From positions 41,125-105,124 of the forward strand of contig JACKAP010000017.1 of NCBI GenBank assembly GCA_020635015.1: a DNA stretch of 64,000 nucleotides, given 5' to 3'. The translations under genes were made by a program, and so were the position numbers. Source of the stretch: Calditrichia bacterium. Lineage in GTDB: Bacteria > Calditrichota > Calditrichia > RBG-13-44-9 > J075. Below, in pieces: positions 56,216 through 64,000 of the stretch; the stretch's first letter is position 1; every line of letters starts with the position of its first letter. The notes beneath the pieces are model-generated. The model saw only the letters and a list, made by a program, of their open reading frames with translations, was not told the origin of the DNA and did no database searches.

Positions 56216-57067
56216 CTATTTCGTGCCCACAATCCGAGCGCTCCAGATCTTGCCTTCCATCTGTTTCAGCAAAGGCTCGAGGTCTTCGATGCCCAGCGGG
56301 AAGTTGCCGTCGGCGATGAACCCGCGCAGGAAATCCTCATCGTAGACCAGGCGATCCTCCACCGCGACCTCGCGGATGCCCGCCTCGCGCAGACCTTGTA
56401 GATAATCACTTTCCCGAATGGCGCCGGCCACGCAGCCGGTCCAGGCCATGATGTTATCGGCGATGGCGTCGGGCAGGTCATCTCCCAGCACGATGTCCGA
56501 GATAGAGAACTGCCCGCCGGGTTTGAGCACCCGGGCGATCTCGCGAAATACCTTCGATTTATCGGGCGCGAGGTTGATCACGCAGTTGGAGATCACCCAG
56601 TCGGCGCTGGCGTCATCCACCGGCATCGCCTCCGCCTCACCCTGGCGGAAATCCACCTGGGCGTAGCCTCCCAGCGCGGCATTGGCGCGGGCTTTGGCGA
56701 TCATCGCCGGGGTCATGTCGATGCCGATCACCTTGCCGGCCGGTCCCACCTTCTCTGCCGCCAGGAAGCAATCGATCCCCGCTCCGGAGCCGATATCTAC
56801 CACCGTCTGGCCCGGCTGCACTCCGGCAAAGGCCAGCGGATTGCCGCAGCCAAAGGAATTTTCCACCGCCTCGGCGGGCAGCCCGGACAGCTCTGCATCG
56901 CTGTAGCCGGCGACTTTGACCGCCTTGCCTTTCATGCTGTCCGCCGGACTGCAGCAGGATGATGCCGGACCGCAACAGGAGGATTTCCCCGGCGCATCCA
57001 CCAGCGCCCCATACTGTTGCTGTATTTCTTTCTTGATCTCTTCATCCGACCAATTTTGCTTTTTCAT
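56216..57067 (-). CDS. arsM: Arsenite methyltransferase ArsM
   Basis: The ATG at 57067 with AAGGAG upstream gives 283 residues. ArsM methylates As(III) with S-adenosylmethionine to volatile or less toxic forms. The Cys-rich N-terminus (GKSSCCGPASSCCSP) is followed by SFGCGNPLAFAGVQPGQTVV (in pieces FGCGNPLA with a conserved Cys) and the SAM motif DIGSGAGIDCFLAAEKVG. NCVINLAPDK and the conserved Cys of WTGCVAGAI complete the As-binding set. The operator-like palindrome 16 bases upstream is shared with the next gene upstream, a MarR regulator. Confidence 0.93.
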   Translation of the reverse strand: MKKQNWSDEEIKKEIQQQYGALVDAPGKSSCCGPASSCCSPADSMKGKAVKVAGYSDAELSGLPAEAVENSFGCGNPLAFAGVQPGQTVVDIGSGAGIDCFLAAEKVGPAGKVIGIDMTPAMIAKARANAALGGYAQVDFRQGEAEAMPVDDASADWVISNCVINLAPDKSKVFREIARVLKPGGQFSISDIVLGDDLPDAIADNIMAWTGCVAGAIRESDYLQGLREAGIREVAVEDRLVYDEDFLRGFIADGNFPLGIEDLEPLLKQMEGKIWSARIVGTK

Positions 57068-57082
57068 GGTGACTCCTTTTGG

Positions 57083-57095
57083 TTGTAAGTTACAA
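57083..57095. promoter_or_regulatory. Operator-like palindrome TTGTAAGTTACAA before arsM
   Basis: A perfect 13-base palindrome 16-28 bases upstream of the arsM ATG. A copy with one mismatch lies at the same distance before the marR start. Confidence 0.7.
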
Positions 57096-57150
57096 GTATT
57101 TGGGTAAATTTTTTTGATGTTTGTGATAGAATTAAATGTCTTTGACTTTT

Positions 57151-57245
57151 TGCATGGGGCATGGCGCACGGTGTATTACAGTGCGGGTGTCGGAACATGC
57201 GCTTGCACATTCCGGCCCCATGCCCCATGCCCTTTGCCCCATGCA
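57151..57245 (-). repeat. Inverted pair of GCATGGG heptads between marR and arsM
   Basis: On the minus strand TGCATGGGGCAAAGGGCATG and more (57218-57245) follows the marR stop after about 9 bases, and the complementary C-rich CCATGCCCCATGCA (57151-57164) precedes arsM. The G half has four G-tracts. Confidence 0.85.
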
Positions 57246-57250
57246 AAGAT

Positions 57251-57715
57251 TTACCGACAACACGCCTGCCAATGGTCCACCGCCTGGTTCAGCTTGCGCA
57301 AAAAGACGATCAGCATCTCCCGGTGTTCCTCCGGAAACTGCTCCAGAATCGTGCGCTCCGAGGCGAAGACACTTTCCCAGGCTTGCTGATAAACCTGCTC
57401 CCCCGCTTCGGTAAGCTGGATCAGGCGCACCCGGCGGTCGTCGGCGCCTTCCGTGCGCGATACATACTGCTTTAGCACCAGTTGGTCCACCACCCGGGTG
57501 ACGGTGCTGATCGATAAATGCAGCGCCTCGGCCAGCTGGTTCATGGTCAGCGGCCCCTGGCGGTACAGCGCCTCCAGCAGGTAGCACTGGCTCACCGAGA
57601 TGCCGCAGCAGCTCATCTGGCTGCGGTCACGGAACTGGTATTTCTTGATCAACTCCAGCACTTCCCGGTGGAAGGCGGCGACCTGCTGATCGAATGCGGT
57701 GTTTGTTTCTATCAT
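57251..57715 (-). CDS. MarR-family regulator with cysteine clusters, likely regulator of arsM
   Basis: The 154-residue winged-helix protein has the MarR core: LEALYRQGPLTMNQLAEALH (in pieces), LSISTVTRVVDQLVLKQYVSR (recognition helix STVTRVVDQL) and the wing EGADDRRVRLIQLT. Unusual cysteines occur in SQMSCCGISVSQC (about 34-44) and in the C-terminal QACCR. Thiol pairs of this kind could bind As(III). Its gene and arsM share the operator TTGTAAGTTRCAA at equal distance before the start, so autoregulation and control of arsM are likely. The metalloid specificity is inferred. Confidence 0.85.
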   Translation of the reverse strand: MIETNTAFDQQVAAFHREVLELIKKYQFRDRSQMSCCGISVSQCYLLEALYRQGPLTMNQLAEALHLSISTVTRVVDQLVLKQYVSRTEGADDRRVRLIQLTEAGEQVYQQAWESVFASERTILEQFPEEHREMLIVFLRKLNQAVDHWQACCR

Positions 57716-57731
57716 TTGCTAATACCAATAG

Positions 57732-57744
57732 TTGTAAGTTGCAA
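57732..57744. promoter_or_regulatory. Operator-like palindrome TTGTAAGTTGCAA before marR
   Basis: 17-29 bases upstream of the marR ATG; one mismatch to the perfect palindrome before arsM. Confidence 0.7.
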
Positions 57745-57861
57745 CTAAATATAAATCGGCTTGATTAAGAATGCAAGACGAAAATGATAAAGCTTCGAAT
57801 TCCTTTGATTCACTCTGAAATTATGACTACTTTAAAAAGGTCGAATTAAAAAGGTCTTAAA

Positions 57862-58107
57862 ATGCAAACCATCGCAATTAATGAATTCAAAGCCCGGCTG
57901 TCGGAATATCTGAATAAGCTGGAGAAAACCCGGCTGCCGCTTTACATCACCCGGCACGGCAAGATCGTCGCAAAGCTGGTTCCTTATGAAAAAGAAACCG
58001 CGTGGGAAGAGGCGAAGGAGCGTCTGGCCGGCTCGGTATTAGCGTACGAGGGCGAGACGGATCCGGTCGGCGAAACCGATTGGGAGCTGCTTGATGATCC
58101 TGATTGA
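57862..58107 (+). CDS. Phd/VapB-type antitoxin
   Basis: The 81-residue protein starts MQTIAINEFKARLSEYLNKL and continues TRLPLYITRHGKIVAKLVPY, the Phd/YefM N-terminal DNA-binding fold. The acidic tail (YEGETDPVGETDWELLDDPD) would bind the toxin. It overlaps the PIN toxin gene by 14 bases. It probably represses its own operon. Confidence 0.9.
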   Translation: MQTIAINEFKARLSEYLNKLEKTRLPLYITRHGKIVAKLVPYEKETAWEEAKERLAGSVLAYEGETDPVGETDWELLDDPD

Positions 58108-58480
58108 CACGCATGTCTGGGTTAATTATAGCTCGCAACGCCATGATGAATTATCCGCGGCAGCGCGAAATGCGATCGATACTGCTGACGTGATCGGTAT
58201 CAGTGATATTTCCTGCTGGGAGATATCCATGTTGGTGCAGAAGGGGCGCTTGAAATTGCGCCAGGGCACACTGGAATGGATTTCTGATGCACTCTTGAAT
58301 CCCCGGCTTGAGGTTGTTCCTTTAAGCACGGAAATTCTGGTTATCGCGCCGGAATTGCCGGATTTTCATAAAGACCCCGCCGATCGAATGATCGCTGCCA
58401 CCTGTTATCTAAACGGCTGGCCGCTGGTTACCCGCGATCGCAAGTTGCATACCTGGGATTTGATCGAAACGATCTGGTAG
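58094..58480 (+). CDS. VapC-type PIN-domain toxin
   Basis: Starting at the ATG 58094 the 128-residue protein has the PIN acidic residues: MILIDTHVWVNY (Asp5), ISDISCWEISMLVQKGRL (Glu), DFHKDPADRMIAATC (two Asp) and the final strand LVTRDRKLH. VapC toxins are RNases that cleave tRNA or rRNA. The gene overlaps its antitoxin and appears intact. Confidence 0.92.
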   Translation: MILIDTHVWVNYSSQRHDELSAAARNAIDTADVIGISDISCWEISMLVQKGRLKLRQGTLEWISDALLNPRLEVVPLSTEILVIAPELPDFHKDPADRMIAATCYLNGWPLVTRDRKLHTWDLIETIW

Positions 58481-58563
58481 ACAGACTCATACGCAGAGGT
58501 GATCCAAAATATGAGATACCGGCAACCGGTAATTGCTGGCGTTAATACTCTGTGAATTAATCG

Positions 58564-61491
58564 CTAGTTCTTAAGAATCTTAAACGAAATAAACCCCTCC
58601 GGTCCCCGGCCATCCCGCGGCCAGGCCTGGGCGACGCCGGCTGAAACCGTCGATTCTAAATTGAACCAATGTTTGAAGACCAGGTTGATTTGCGCGCCGA
58701 TATTTCCCAGAGCGTTCGTCTTTTGCGTGCTGAGAAAAAGCGCCTGGGTGAAGATTGAAGCGTCGAGATGATGGAGCCGGTGGCTGCCGATACCCGCCTT
58801 ATTCAGGCGCAGCGGCGGCAGGTTGTTCTCGAGCATCAGCTTGGCGAAACCGCGGCCGTCAAGACTGAATGCCGGCATTCCCGGAAAGCGGAAGACATCG
58901 CGGTATTGTTTCACTCCCTTATTCTCCAGCAATTGATTGCCAAAGCCGCCGAAATAGAACCGGCCGGACACCAGCTCGTCGCTGCCCTGGAAAACGCCGC
59001 CGGCGAGCTGCAAATGCAGCACATTGTGCGGCGCCAGCCAGGTGCGGAAATGACCCGCTTCGGCATGAATGCTGGCGGCAAGCTGCGGCGATTGAGGGTT
59101 GCTGCCCAGGGCATTGAGCGCCACCGCCCAGGTCTCGCCAAGCTCGCTGTCGACACTGCCGATGGCGCGGCGCAAGTTGCGGGAGTTGATGACGGTTTCG
59201 AGGGATGCAAAATCGGATTGCGGCAGGGCCACGGTGTTGTCGTGAATCGCTTTCACGCCGCGGTAGAGCGACAGGCGGGTGGTTTGGGTGATCTTGTGCG
59301 GTTCGTCGAACTTCCAATAGCGGGTATGGCCCAGCGAGAGCAGCTCACCTTCGAAACCGGCCTTGCGTTGATTGAACAAATCGTAAAAGCTTGCAGCGTT
59401 GTGCGAGAATTCGACGCTATATTTTCTTCTGAATTCGTAGCGGCCCTTGAAGTGATATTGAGTGCCGGGAGCGAATTGACCGAAACCGGATAAGCCTCCC
59501 TCGAGGGTCAGGTCGTGCACATAGAGCGGATCGGCGATATGGGTGTAGATACCGGCGACGGTGCGGCCCTGGAAGCCGCTGATCACCGGCAGCATCGATT
59601 GTATTTTCAACTGTGCGAGGCTGCTGTAATTCGCCGCAACCGGCTGCGCCGGGGATGATGCTTGCAGGGATGCATTGTGCTGAACCGTCCATCGGGTCAA
59701 ATACGGATTGTGGTCGACGACCTTTTGGCCGAAGTAATGAATGGCCGGCAAATGCGCCGCGGGGCGGTTTGGGATGATCACCGGGACAAATCCCTCGCTG
59801 CTGAATTCAAACGCGAACAGGGAATCGGCGTTGAGGTAAACCGGGCGGAACAATCCGCGAAGGGTATGGCTCATCGCTTCCACCTGTCCGGACTGGCGAT
59901 CGGTGCGATAGATATTGGAAACCCCGTTGGTATAGGCGTTCCAGTAGAGATGACTTTCGTCGGCGCTCCAGGAAGGAAATTCCGGCGAGCCCGCACTGCT
60001 GATGGTTTGATAGCGGAATCGGCCGCTCTTTTTGAGCTGATCGAGATCCGCGAGGATAATGGACTGGCTGCCGTCGGATTGATGCAGGGTCGCCGCCAGA
60101 AACTGCCCGGATGGGGATGCGGCGAGATGTTGAAGTTCATCACCATACCCGAATTCCAGCACCGGGACCAGTTGTTGATAGGGATGCGCCGAGTAGACCA
60201 AAACCGCGCTTCCGCCGGCGTGGCGAATACCCCAGAGCTCGTGGGCTTTCGGCGCTACGGTCAACTGGCCCACCCGAGCATCCTGGAACAGAACCCGGGA
60301 GGTGCCGGTGTTCAGGTCGCGCACGTGCACATCGCGAAACAGCTTGCTGTTGTTGGTGGTGTAAAACAGCCATTGCAATTCAGGGTCAAAGGCAGTGGAA
60401 GCGATCTGGATCATGCTCGGGGTCGGAAGGGTGCCGAAGTCATTCATAACATGCGTCTTGACATCGATGGCGCTCAGAGCGGTCAATTGATGGGGGCGGT
60501 GATAGCCGAAGATGATGTTGCTGTTGGCAGCATCAAGATAAGGTTGCGTCACCCAGCCCAGCGGGTTGTCTTGCAGCGGCGTACTGGGCGTCAATGGCGC
60601 CGCATTGAGTCGCGCAATGTTCGCCTGCTGAAATTCGATCTCTGACCGCATGAAATCCTGCCAGGCATCCTGAAGTTCCCGGCCGAAAATCGAGCCGAAT
60701 TTTTTCGCAAAGCTACGAGAAGGCTGCCCCGGTTGGATTTGAAACCAGGCCAGCAATTTGTCTGCGCCGTCGGTGGCGGCGAGATAGGCCATGAAGCGGG
60801 CGCCATAGAGATAATGGAGTGTGCCGAGTAGAAAAGATTCCTTCACCGCTCCGGTTTCCAGTTCCGCGGCCGTGGCCGGTGTCTTGCCCTCAATCGCGAG
60901 GGTGCGAAAATACATCTCATCAAAGTTCCCCAACACCCGCCCGAAGCCCCCGCTCAACCAGGTTTCCAGGAAAACCGCGATGCCTTCCTGATGCCAGCGC
61001 GGGGTGTAGCGGCTGTGGTTGGTTAGCAAACTATAACAGACCGACAGCGGCTGATCCTGCGCCGGTGCAACTCTCGAGAACAAAGAGCGGCTGACAGATT
61101 CAGCGGTAGAGGCTTGATCGTTGATAAAGATGTGCACCAGCTCGTGATTGAGCAGCCATTGAATGCGGTCGTGATAGGGAATATTCTCATAGCCCAACTC
61201 CATCGGAGCGATGTCGAGGCGAATGAAATTTTGCGGCACGGTGATCGCGCCGGCCGAGCCGTAGTCTGAAAAATCCGCGGTCATCAGCAGGATCTTTCCG
61301 GCCGGCTGGTAATTGAAAATTTCCGTCAACCGGGTAAAAGCGGCTTCGGCGGATTGCAGAATGTGCGGCACGAGATCTTCATGGGATTGGCGGTAGACGA
61401 TTTTAAAGTGCCCGGTCTCTTGTTGATGCCAATCGGGTGAAGCCGATGCTACAGTAATTGAAAGAAGGCTCAACAACACGAAACAATGCAT
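58564..61491 (-). CDS. Secreted HExxH metallopeptidase fused to a TolB-like propeller and an outer membrane barrel
   Basis: The ATG at 61491 is preferred because it gives the signal peptide MHCFVLLSLLSITVASASP; earlier starts fall in or before a perfect hairpin. 975 residues. A gluzincin-type peptidase (about 20-270) has LNHELVHIF (HExxH at 116-120) and WHQEGIAVFLE with the third ligand Glu near 169. A TolB/WD-like propeller (about 300-600; SWSADESHLYWNAY, AASPSGQFLAAT) follows. The rest (about 650-975) is a BamA/surface-antigen-like barrel ending EGFISFKILKN. The active site would face the periplasm or surface. The substrate is unknown; the repeat protein upstream is one candidate. Confidence 0.8.
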   Translation of the reverse strand: MHCFVLLSLLSITVASASPDWHQQETGHFKIVYRQSHEDLVPHILQSAEAAFTRLTEIFNYQPAGKILLMTADFSDYGSAGAITVPQNFIRLDIAPMELGYENIPYHDRIQWLLNHELVHIFINDQASTAESVSRSLFSRVAPAQDQPLSVCYSLLTNHSRYTPRWHQEGIAVFLETWLSGGFGRVLGNFDEMYFRTLAIEGKTPATAAELETGAVKESFLLGTLHYLYGARFMAYLAATDGADKLLAWFQIQPGQPSRSFAKKFGSIFGRELQDAWQDFMRSEIEFQQANIARLNAAPLTPSTPLQDNPLGWVTQPYLDAANSNIIFGYHRPHQLTALSAIDVKTHVMNDFGTLPTPSMIQIASTAFDPELQWLFYTTNNSKLFRDVHVRDLNTGTSRVLFQDARVGQLTVAPKAHELWGIRHAGGSAVLVYSAHPYQQLVPVLEFGYGDELQHLAASPSGQFLAATLHQSDGSQSIILADLDQLKKSGRFRYQTISSAGSPEFPSWSADESHLYWNAYTNGVSNIYRTDRQSGQVEAMSHTLRGLFRPVYLNADSLFAFEFSSEGFVPVIIPNRPAAHLPAIHYFGQKVVDHNPYLTRWTVQHNASLQASSPAQPVAANYSSLAQLKIQSMLPVISGFQGRTVAGIYTHIADPLYVHDLTLEGGLSGFGQFAPGTQYHFKGRYEFRRKYSVEFSHNAASFYDLFNQRKAGFEGELLSLGHTRYWKFDEPHKITQTTRLSLYRGVKAIHDNTVALPQSDFASLETVINSRNLRRAIGSVDSELGETWAVALNALGSNPQSPQLAASIHAEAGHFRTWLAPHNVLHLQLAGGVFQGSDELVSGRFYFGGFGNQLLENKGVKQYRDVFRFPGMPAFSLDGRGFAKLMLENNLPPLRLNKAGIGSHRLHHLDASIFTQALFLSTQKTNALGNIGAQINLVFKHWFNLESTVSAGVAQAWPRDGRGPEGFISFKILKN

Positions 61492-61554
61492 TGTATTGAA
61501 CGCTGCACCGTATTTAGGTAGATGGAGCGATAGAATTGAGGTTTTGAGCGGTTT

Positions 61555-61596
61555 TTCTTTTGTAGCGACACTATTCATAGTGTCGCTACAAAAGAA
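61555..61596. repeat. Perfect 20-bp hairpin in the leader of the metallopeptidase gene
   Basis: TTCTTTTGTAGCGACACTAT and its complement are separated by two bases, about 65-105 bases before the start. It may be a dispersed palindrome or a terminator for the gene upstream. Confidence 0.8.
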
Positions 61597-61702
61597 ACAG
61601 CGACCCAAATACGCTACACATTGTTTGATCTTGTCTGACGGTTTCATTTTCGGTCTCACAGTTGGGTTTAATAATGGGCAAATTTTTTCGTTTCGTTGAA
61701 TG

Positions 61703-61736
61703 GAAAGCCCTCGCAAGGCTGACTGCGAGGGCTTTC
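61703..61736 (-). terminator. Hairpin after the Trp-rich repeat gene
   Basis: 13-bp stem GAAAGCCCTCGCA/TGCGAGGGCTTTC with an 8-base loop, 9 bases beyond the stop; on the minus strand a short T-rich stretch follows only partly. Confidence 0.65.
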
Positions 61737-61744
61737 GCAAGAGA

Positions 61745-62293
61745 TTATTGCTCGTTGTTCAGCTGTTCGGCATTCCACCAGCGATAGCGCGGGCCCAGCT
61801 CGTCGATCTGCCCGGCATTCCACCATTTCCAGCGCGGACCGAGTTCGTCGATCTGCCCGGCATTCCACCATTTCCAGCGCGGTCCCAGTTCTTCGAGTTG
61901 TTGGGCATTGCCACCGCCGCTCCAACCGATGGCATAGCGTTTACCGAGTTCCTCGAGTTGCCCGGCATTCCACCATTTCCAGCGCGGTCCCAGTTCATCC
62001 AATTGTGCGCTATTTTGGCTCCAACCGAAAGAGCCCAGCTCCCCGATCTGCCCGGCATTCCACCAGCGCCAGCGCGGCCCCAGCTCTTGCAACTGCTCGG
62101 TAGCATTGTTTTCCAGCACATTGGCAGCCTCATCCGCTGCAGCGGTCTGCACCACCTCGCTCGCGGACTGCGACTCAACGGTTGAAGTTTCTGTCTGCAC
62201 CCGAAAGCGTTCTGCCTTTTCAACATTCGACTGGGCGGACATGGAACCGGCCAGGGCGATCAACAAACCGGCGGTTATCAGCGTGCGTTTCAT
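61745..62293 (-). CDS. Secreted tryptophan-rich 15-residue repeat protein (novel)
   Basis: AAAGGAG precedes the ATG at 62293; 182 residues. MKRTLITAGLLIALAGSMSA is a signal peptide. A Ser/Glu/Ala-rich linker (about 21-68) leads to seven repeats starting at about 70, 85, 100, 115, 135, 150 and 165. Five carry ELGPRWKWWNAGQID or close variants; two keep ELG and length but replace the Trp core (ELGSFGWSQNSAQLD and ELGKRYAIGWSGGGNAQQLE, the latter 5 residues longer). The DNA repeats at 45 bp. I know no family for it. The Trp-x-Trp-Trp core could insert in membranes, bind sugars or be modified or cleaved after secretion. Confidence 0.85.
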   Translation of the reverse strand: MKRTLITAGLLIALAGSMSAQSNVEKAERFRVQTETSTVESQSASEVVQTAAADEAANVLENNATEQLQELGPRWRWWNAGQIGELGSFGWSQNSAQLDELGPRWKWWNAGQLEELGKRYAIGWSGGGNAQQLEELGPRWKWWNAGQIDELGPRWKWWNAGQIDELGPRYRWWNAEQLNNEQ

Positions 62294-62593
62294 CTTGTGC
62301 TCCTTTATTTGATGAGTGAGTTTGATTATTGACTTCACTTTTACATATATCCACAACCGTGCCAGAAGTGCTTGCGATGGCTGCTTGTGGTTGTAAGCAA
62401 AATAAAAATAGTCGTTTGAGAAGAGTTGGAAACGGTGTGATGGCTGATGGAAATCAGGCTGATTTTAGTCGCAGAAATTGGGTAAAAACGGATGTGCTGT
62501 TTTTATTGAATTTAGAGTCGCAAAATGCTGCGAGGGTGAGGAGGCGGGACCCAATAATCTTAGGGCGTGTTAACATTACGCCCTAGCCTAAAA
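62294..62593. other. Spacer of about 300 bases without recognisable gene
   Basis: It holds the leader of the repeat gene and a small inverted repeat TAGGGCGTGTTAACATTACGCCCTA at about 62561-62586 read in two halves (AGGGCGT/ACGCCCT). Confidence 0.5.
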
Positions 62594-62632
62594 ATAAAGC
62601 GGGACCGGATGCCTTATCCGGTCCCGCTTTAT
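62594..62632. terminator. Strong bidirectional terminator
   Basis: 17-bp stem ATAAAGCGGGACCGGAT/ATCCGGTCCCGCTTTAT with loop GCCTT; A and T tracts lie on both sides. It ends the lipoprotein gene on the minus strand. Confidence 0.92.
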
Positions 62633-62681
62633 TTTGACATGCATATTGCTTAATACGGTTTTCCCCCGGCGTTCAGCAATG

Positions 62682-63266
62682 TTACCGGCTGAGGCTTTCC
62701 ACCGATTCCGCACAGAAGTTATAGGTGATCGCCAAATCATCCTGCACCCCATCGGCGAGGGTAATGATAATCTCCCCGCAGGAGGTCTCATATAGTTTGT
62801 TGTGCAGTTCCTTCAAGGCGGTGAGGTCAAAGGAGCGCACTTCCGTGACCCATTCATCGCAGGGATCATCTTTGCCGGTATGATATATCTTGGCCATCAC
62901 CCGCACCGGTTCGGATTCCTGAAAAGTAGTGCTGACCATTTGAAATTTATGGGGCTTGCATCCGCCGGAGTAGGAAACGACGAGTGATAGAATATCATCG
63001 CGGACGGTTGCACGCTCGATGACGAAATACTTGCTGTGCCAGCCGGGCAGTTCCGGCAGGATGATGCACGGGGAGACTTCTCCTTCGCCGTCAGGCGTCT
63101 CCTGATCCATGGTGACCAATGCGTCTGAATTGCGGTTTAATGCACCGTCATAGCTTGCGGCTGATGTACTTCCCGTGCCGGTTGACGGATCCAGGGTTCC
63201 CTTTTCACAACTGGAAAAGACCAGCATAAACAGTGCAGCGGCCAGTAAAGCGATTTGATATTTCAT
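62682..63266 (-). CDS. Cysteine-containing lipoprotein of unknown function
   Basis: GGAGGG precedes the ATG at 63266; 194 residues. MKYQIALLAAALFMLVFSSC is a lipoprotein signal with lipobox FSSC (Cys20). The body has a beta-rich pattern: KYFVIERATVRDDILSLVVS, YSGGCKPHKFQMVSTTF, then IYHTGKDDPCDEWV, SFDLTALKELH and GEIIITLADG. The motif GGCKPHKF followed by CDEW and FDL(T)xLK recurs, from memory, in small secreted proteins of FCB bacteria, but has no known function. Five cysteines besides the lipid Cys could form disulfides. It is the first of three minus-strand envelope genes. Confidence 0.8.
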   Translation of the reverse strand: MKYQIALLAAALFMLVFSSCEKGTLDPSTGTGSTSAASYDGALNRNSDALVTMDQETPDGEGEVSPCIILPELPGWHSKYFVIERATVRDDILSLVVSYSGGCKPHKFQMVSTTFQESEPVRVMAKIYHTGKDDPCDEWVTEVRSFDLTALKELHNKLYETSCGEIIITLADGVQDDLAITYNFCAESVESLSR

Positions 63267-63783
63267 GATACCCTCCAAATGATTGTGATAATGGTTGTAT
63301 GGTTTATTGATGATTCGAATACCTGTTGTTAAATTTTTCATCTTTGCCACCTTCCCCGGGCTGGTTGAAGATCGTTGTTTGTATCCTGCCACATCCTGCT
63401 GACAGGGTATTAATCAACTACGGTGCCAAAAATTCTACATCATTATCTAAAACGATGTAATGCTTTATTTATTATGATATTAAGGTGACTTTATTTTCTC
63501 TGCGATCTTTCCCCGGTTTATCTTCTCTGCGGCCGGGGATGCACGGCCGCGCAAAACATGCGCGGCCGGTGCAGAATCAGGGGCGGAGTTCCTATTGGCC
63601 AAGAATATCCGGCAAGGAAGGCTATCTAAAGCTATGATTTAAATAGGTTTAAGGAAGGGGTAGCCGGAGGGGGATAAATTCTGCTTTTGGTTATTGGCCA
63701 TTGGCATTTGGTTAAGGCATATCTTTGCCAATAACCAATAGCCAACAACCAACAACCAACAACCAATGATCATTAAGTTCTTC
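63267..63783. other. Spacer with hairpins, no gene seen
   Basis: A 9-bp hairpin GGCCGCGCA/TGCGCGGCC lies at 63545-63567. At about 63688-63768 TTGGTTATTGGC-type repeats face AACCAACAACCAATG-type repeats, another inverted pair of short-period arrays; on the minus strand the G-rich part follows the stop at 63784. Confidence 0.6.
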
Positions 63784-64000
63784 TCAAACGACGGCCTTCC
63801 ACTGCCCGGCGGCCGCGACTTCCCGGGCATAATCGGCGAAGTCTTTCGGCGGGCGGCCGAGGGCGCGCTGGACCCCATCGGCCAGATACGCATTGCGGCC
63901 ATCGAGCACGGTCGAGAACAGATAGTCCAGCAGCCAGACCACCATTTTCGGTGCACCCGCGTCTTTCAGGCCGGCAATAAAAGCCTCGTGCGGTATCTGA
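63784..64000 (-). CDS. C-terminal end of an NmrA-like NAD(P)-binding oxidoreductase (5' end outside window)
   Basis: The last 71 readable residues include LLDYLFSTVLDGRNAYLADG, VQRALGRPPKDFADYAREVA and the end AAGQWKAVV before TGA at 63784-63786. This matches, from memory, the C-terminus of NmrA-type NAD(P)-binding proteins (quinone reductase-like, QorB relatives), where DGVQRALGRxPxDFxDYAR is a constant ending. The nucleotide-binding N-terminus is outside the window. Confidence 0.75.
   Translation of the reverse strand, partial: QIPHEAFIAGLKDAGAPKMVVWLLDYLFSTVLDGRNAYLADGVQRALGRPPKDFADYAREVAAAGQWKAVV

Noticed and set aside
63639..63956. Minus-strand frame of 105 residues at the window end
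   Set aside because: The oxidoreductase C-terminus in the other frame fits a known family ending, so this is its shadow.

Overview
The window looks like DNA from a member of the FCB group (Calditrichota/KSB1/Ignavibacteria-like lineages). Support comes from secreted proteins ending in type IX sorting-like tails with the YPNPFNP motif, a PorV-family barrel, a TonB receptor with a carboxypeptidase-like N-terminal domain, and large Reg_prop/Y_Y_Y sensor kinases. Coding DNA is GC-rich. No rRNA or tRNA gene was recognised. The lineage is an inference; no marker gene is present.

Layout. 1-8.1 kb (+): amino-sugar and muropeptide salvage (nagB-like 3' end, anmK, murQ, lipoprotein D-aminoacylase, CE2-type esterase, dacB), then lysA. 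9.8-13.8 kb (-): toxin-antitoxin pair, katG, small secreted protein. 14.2-16.3 kb (-): decayed genes broken by many frameshifts, including an M15 peptidase. 16.9-24.5 kb (-): AraC-output hybrid kinase, a Fic gene that lost its catalytic core, an ATPase tail, a membrane PQQ-propeller protein. 24.7-25.7 kb (+): toxin-antitoxin genes. 25.9-29.7 kb (+): hybrid kinase without output domain. 30-34 kb (-): FAD/Fe-S oxidoreductase with two frameshifts, intact Fic protein. 34.6-40.2 kb: plasmid-type replicon (degenerate recombinase, WGR protein, Rep_3 initiator, 11 iterons, parB, parA). 40.9-50.0 kb (+): TonB receptor operon with PorV-like and surface proteins, ending at a strong terminator. 50.5-56.0 kb (+): glycoside hydrolase-like 10 protein and GH20 hexosaminidase. 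56.2-58.5 kb: arsM and a MarR regulator sharing an operator, then vapBC. 58.5-63.3 kb (-): metallopeptidase-propeller-barrel protein, tryptophan-rich repeat protein, lipoprotein. 63.8-64 kb (-): 3' end of an NmrA-like oxidoreductase.

How the genes work together. Murein and amino-sugar salvage genes (GH20, D-aminoacylase, DacB, AnmK, MurQ, NagB-like) would turn wall fragments into fructose 6-phosphate and peptides. The TonB operon and its neighbours look like a surface uptake and display locus. An iteron/ParAB replicon beside genes such as lysA and murQ suggests a chromid or an integrated plasmid.

The most unusual property is in the spacers. Several unrelated short-period repeat families obey one polarity rule: G-tract-rich arrays follow stop codons on the coding strand, and the complementary C-rich array of the same family often precedes the next start codon. 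Several arrays fit G-quadruplex motifs. They share the spacers with MITE-like palindromes, including a 203-bp element nested in another repeat with a 9-bp target duplication. Other notable signals are a candidate parS palindrome, a seven-fold Trp-rich repeat protein, and two hairpins with covarying stems.
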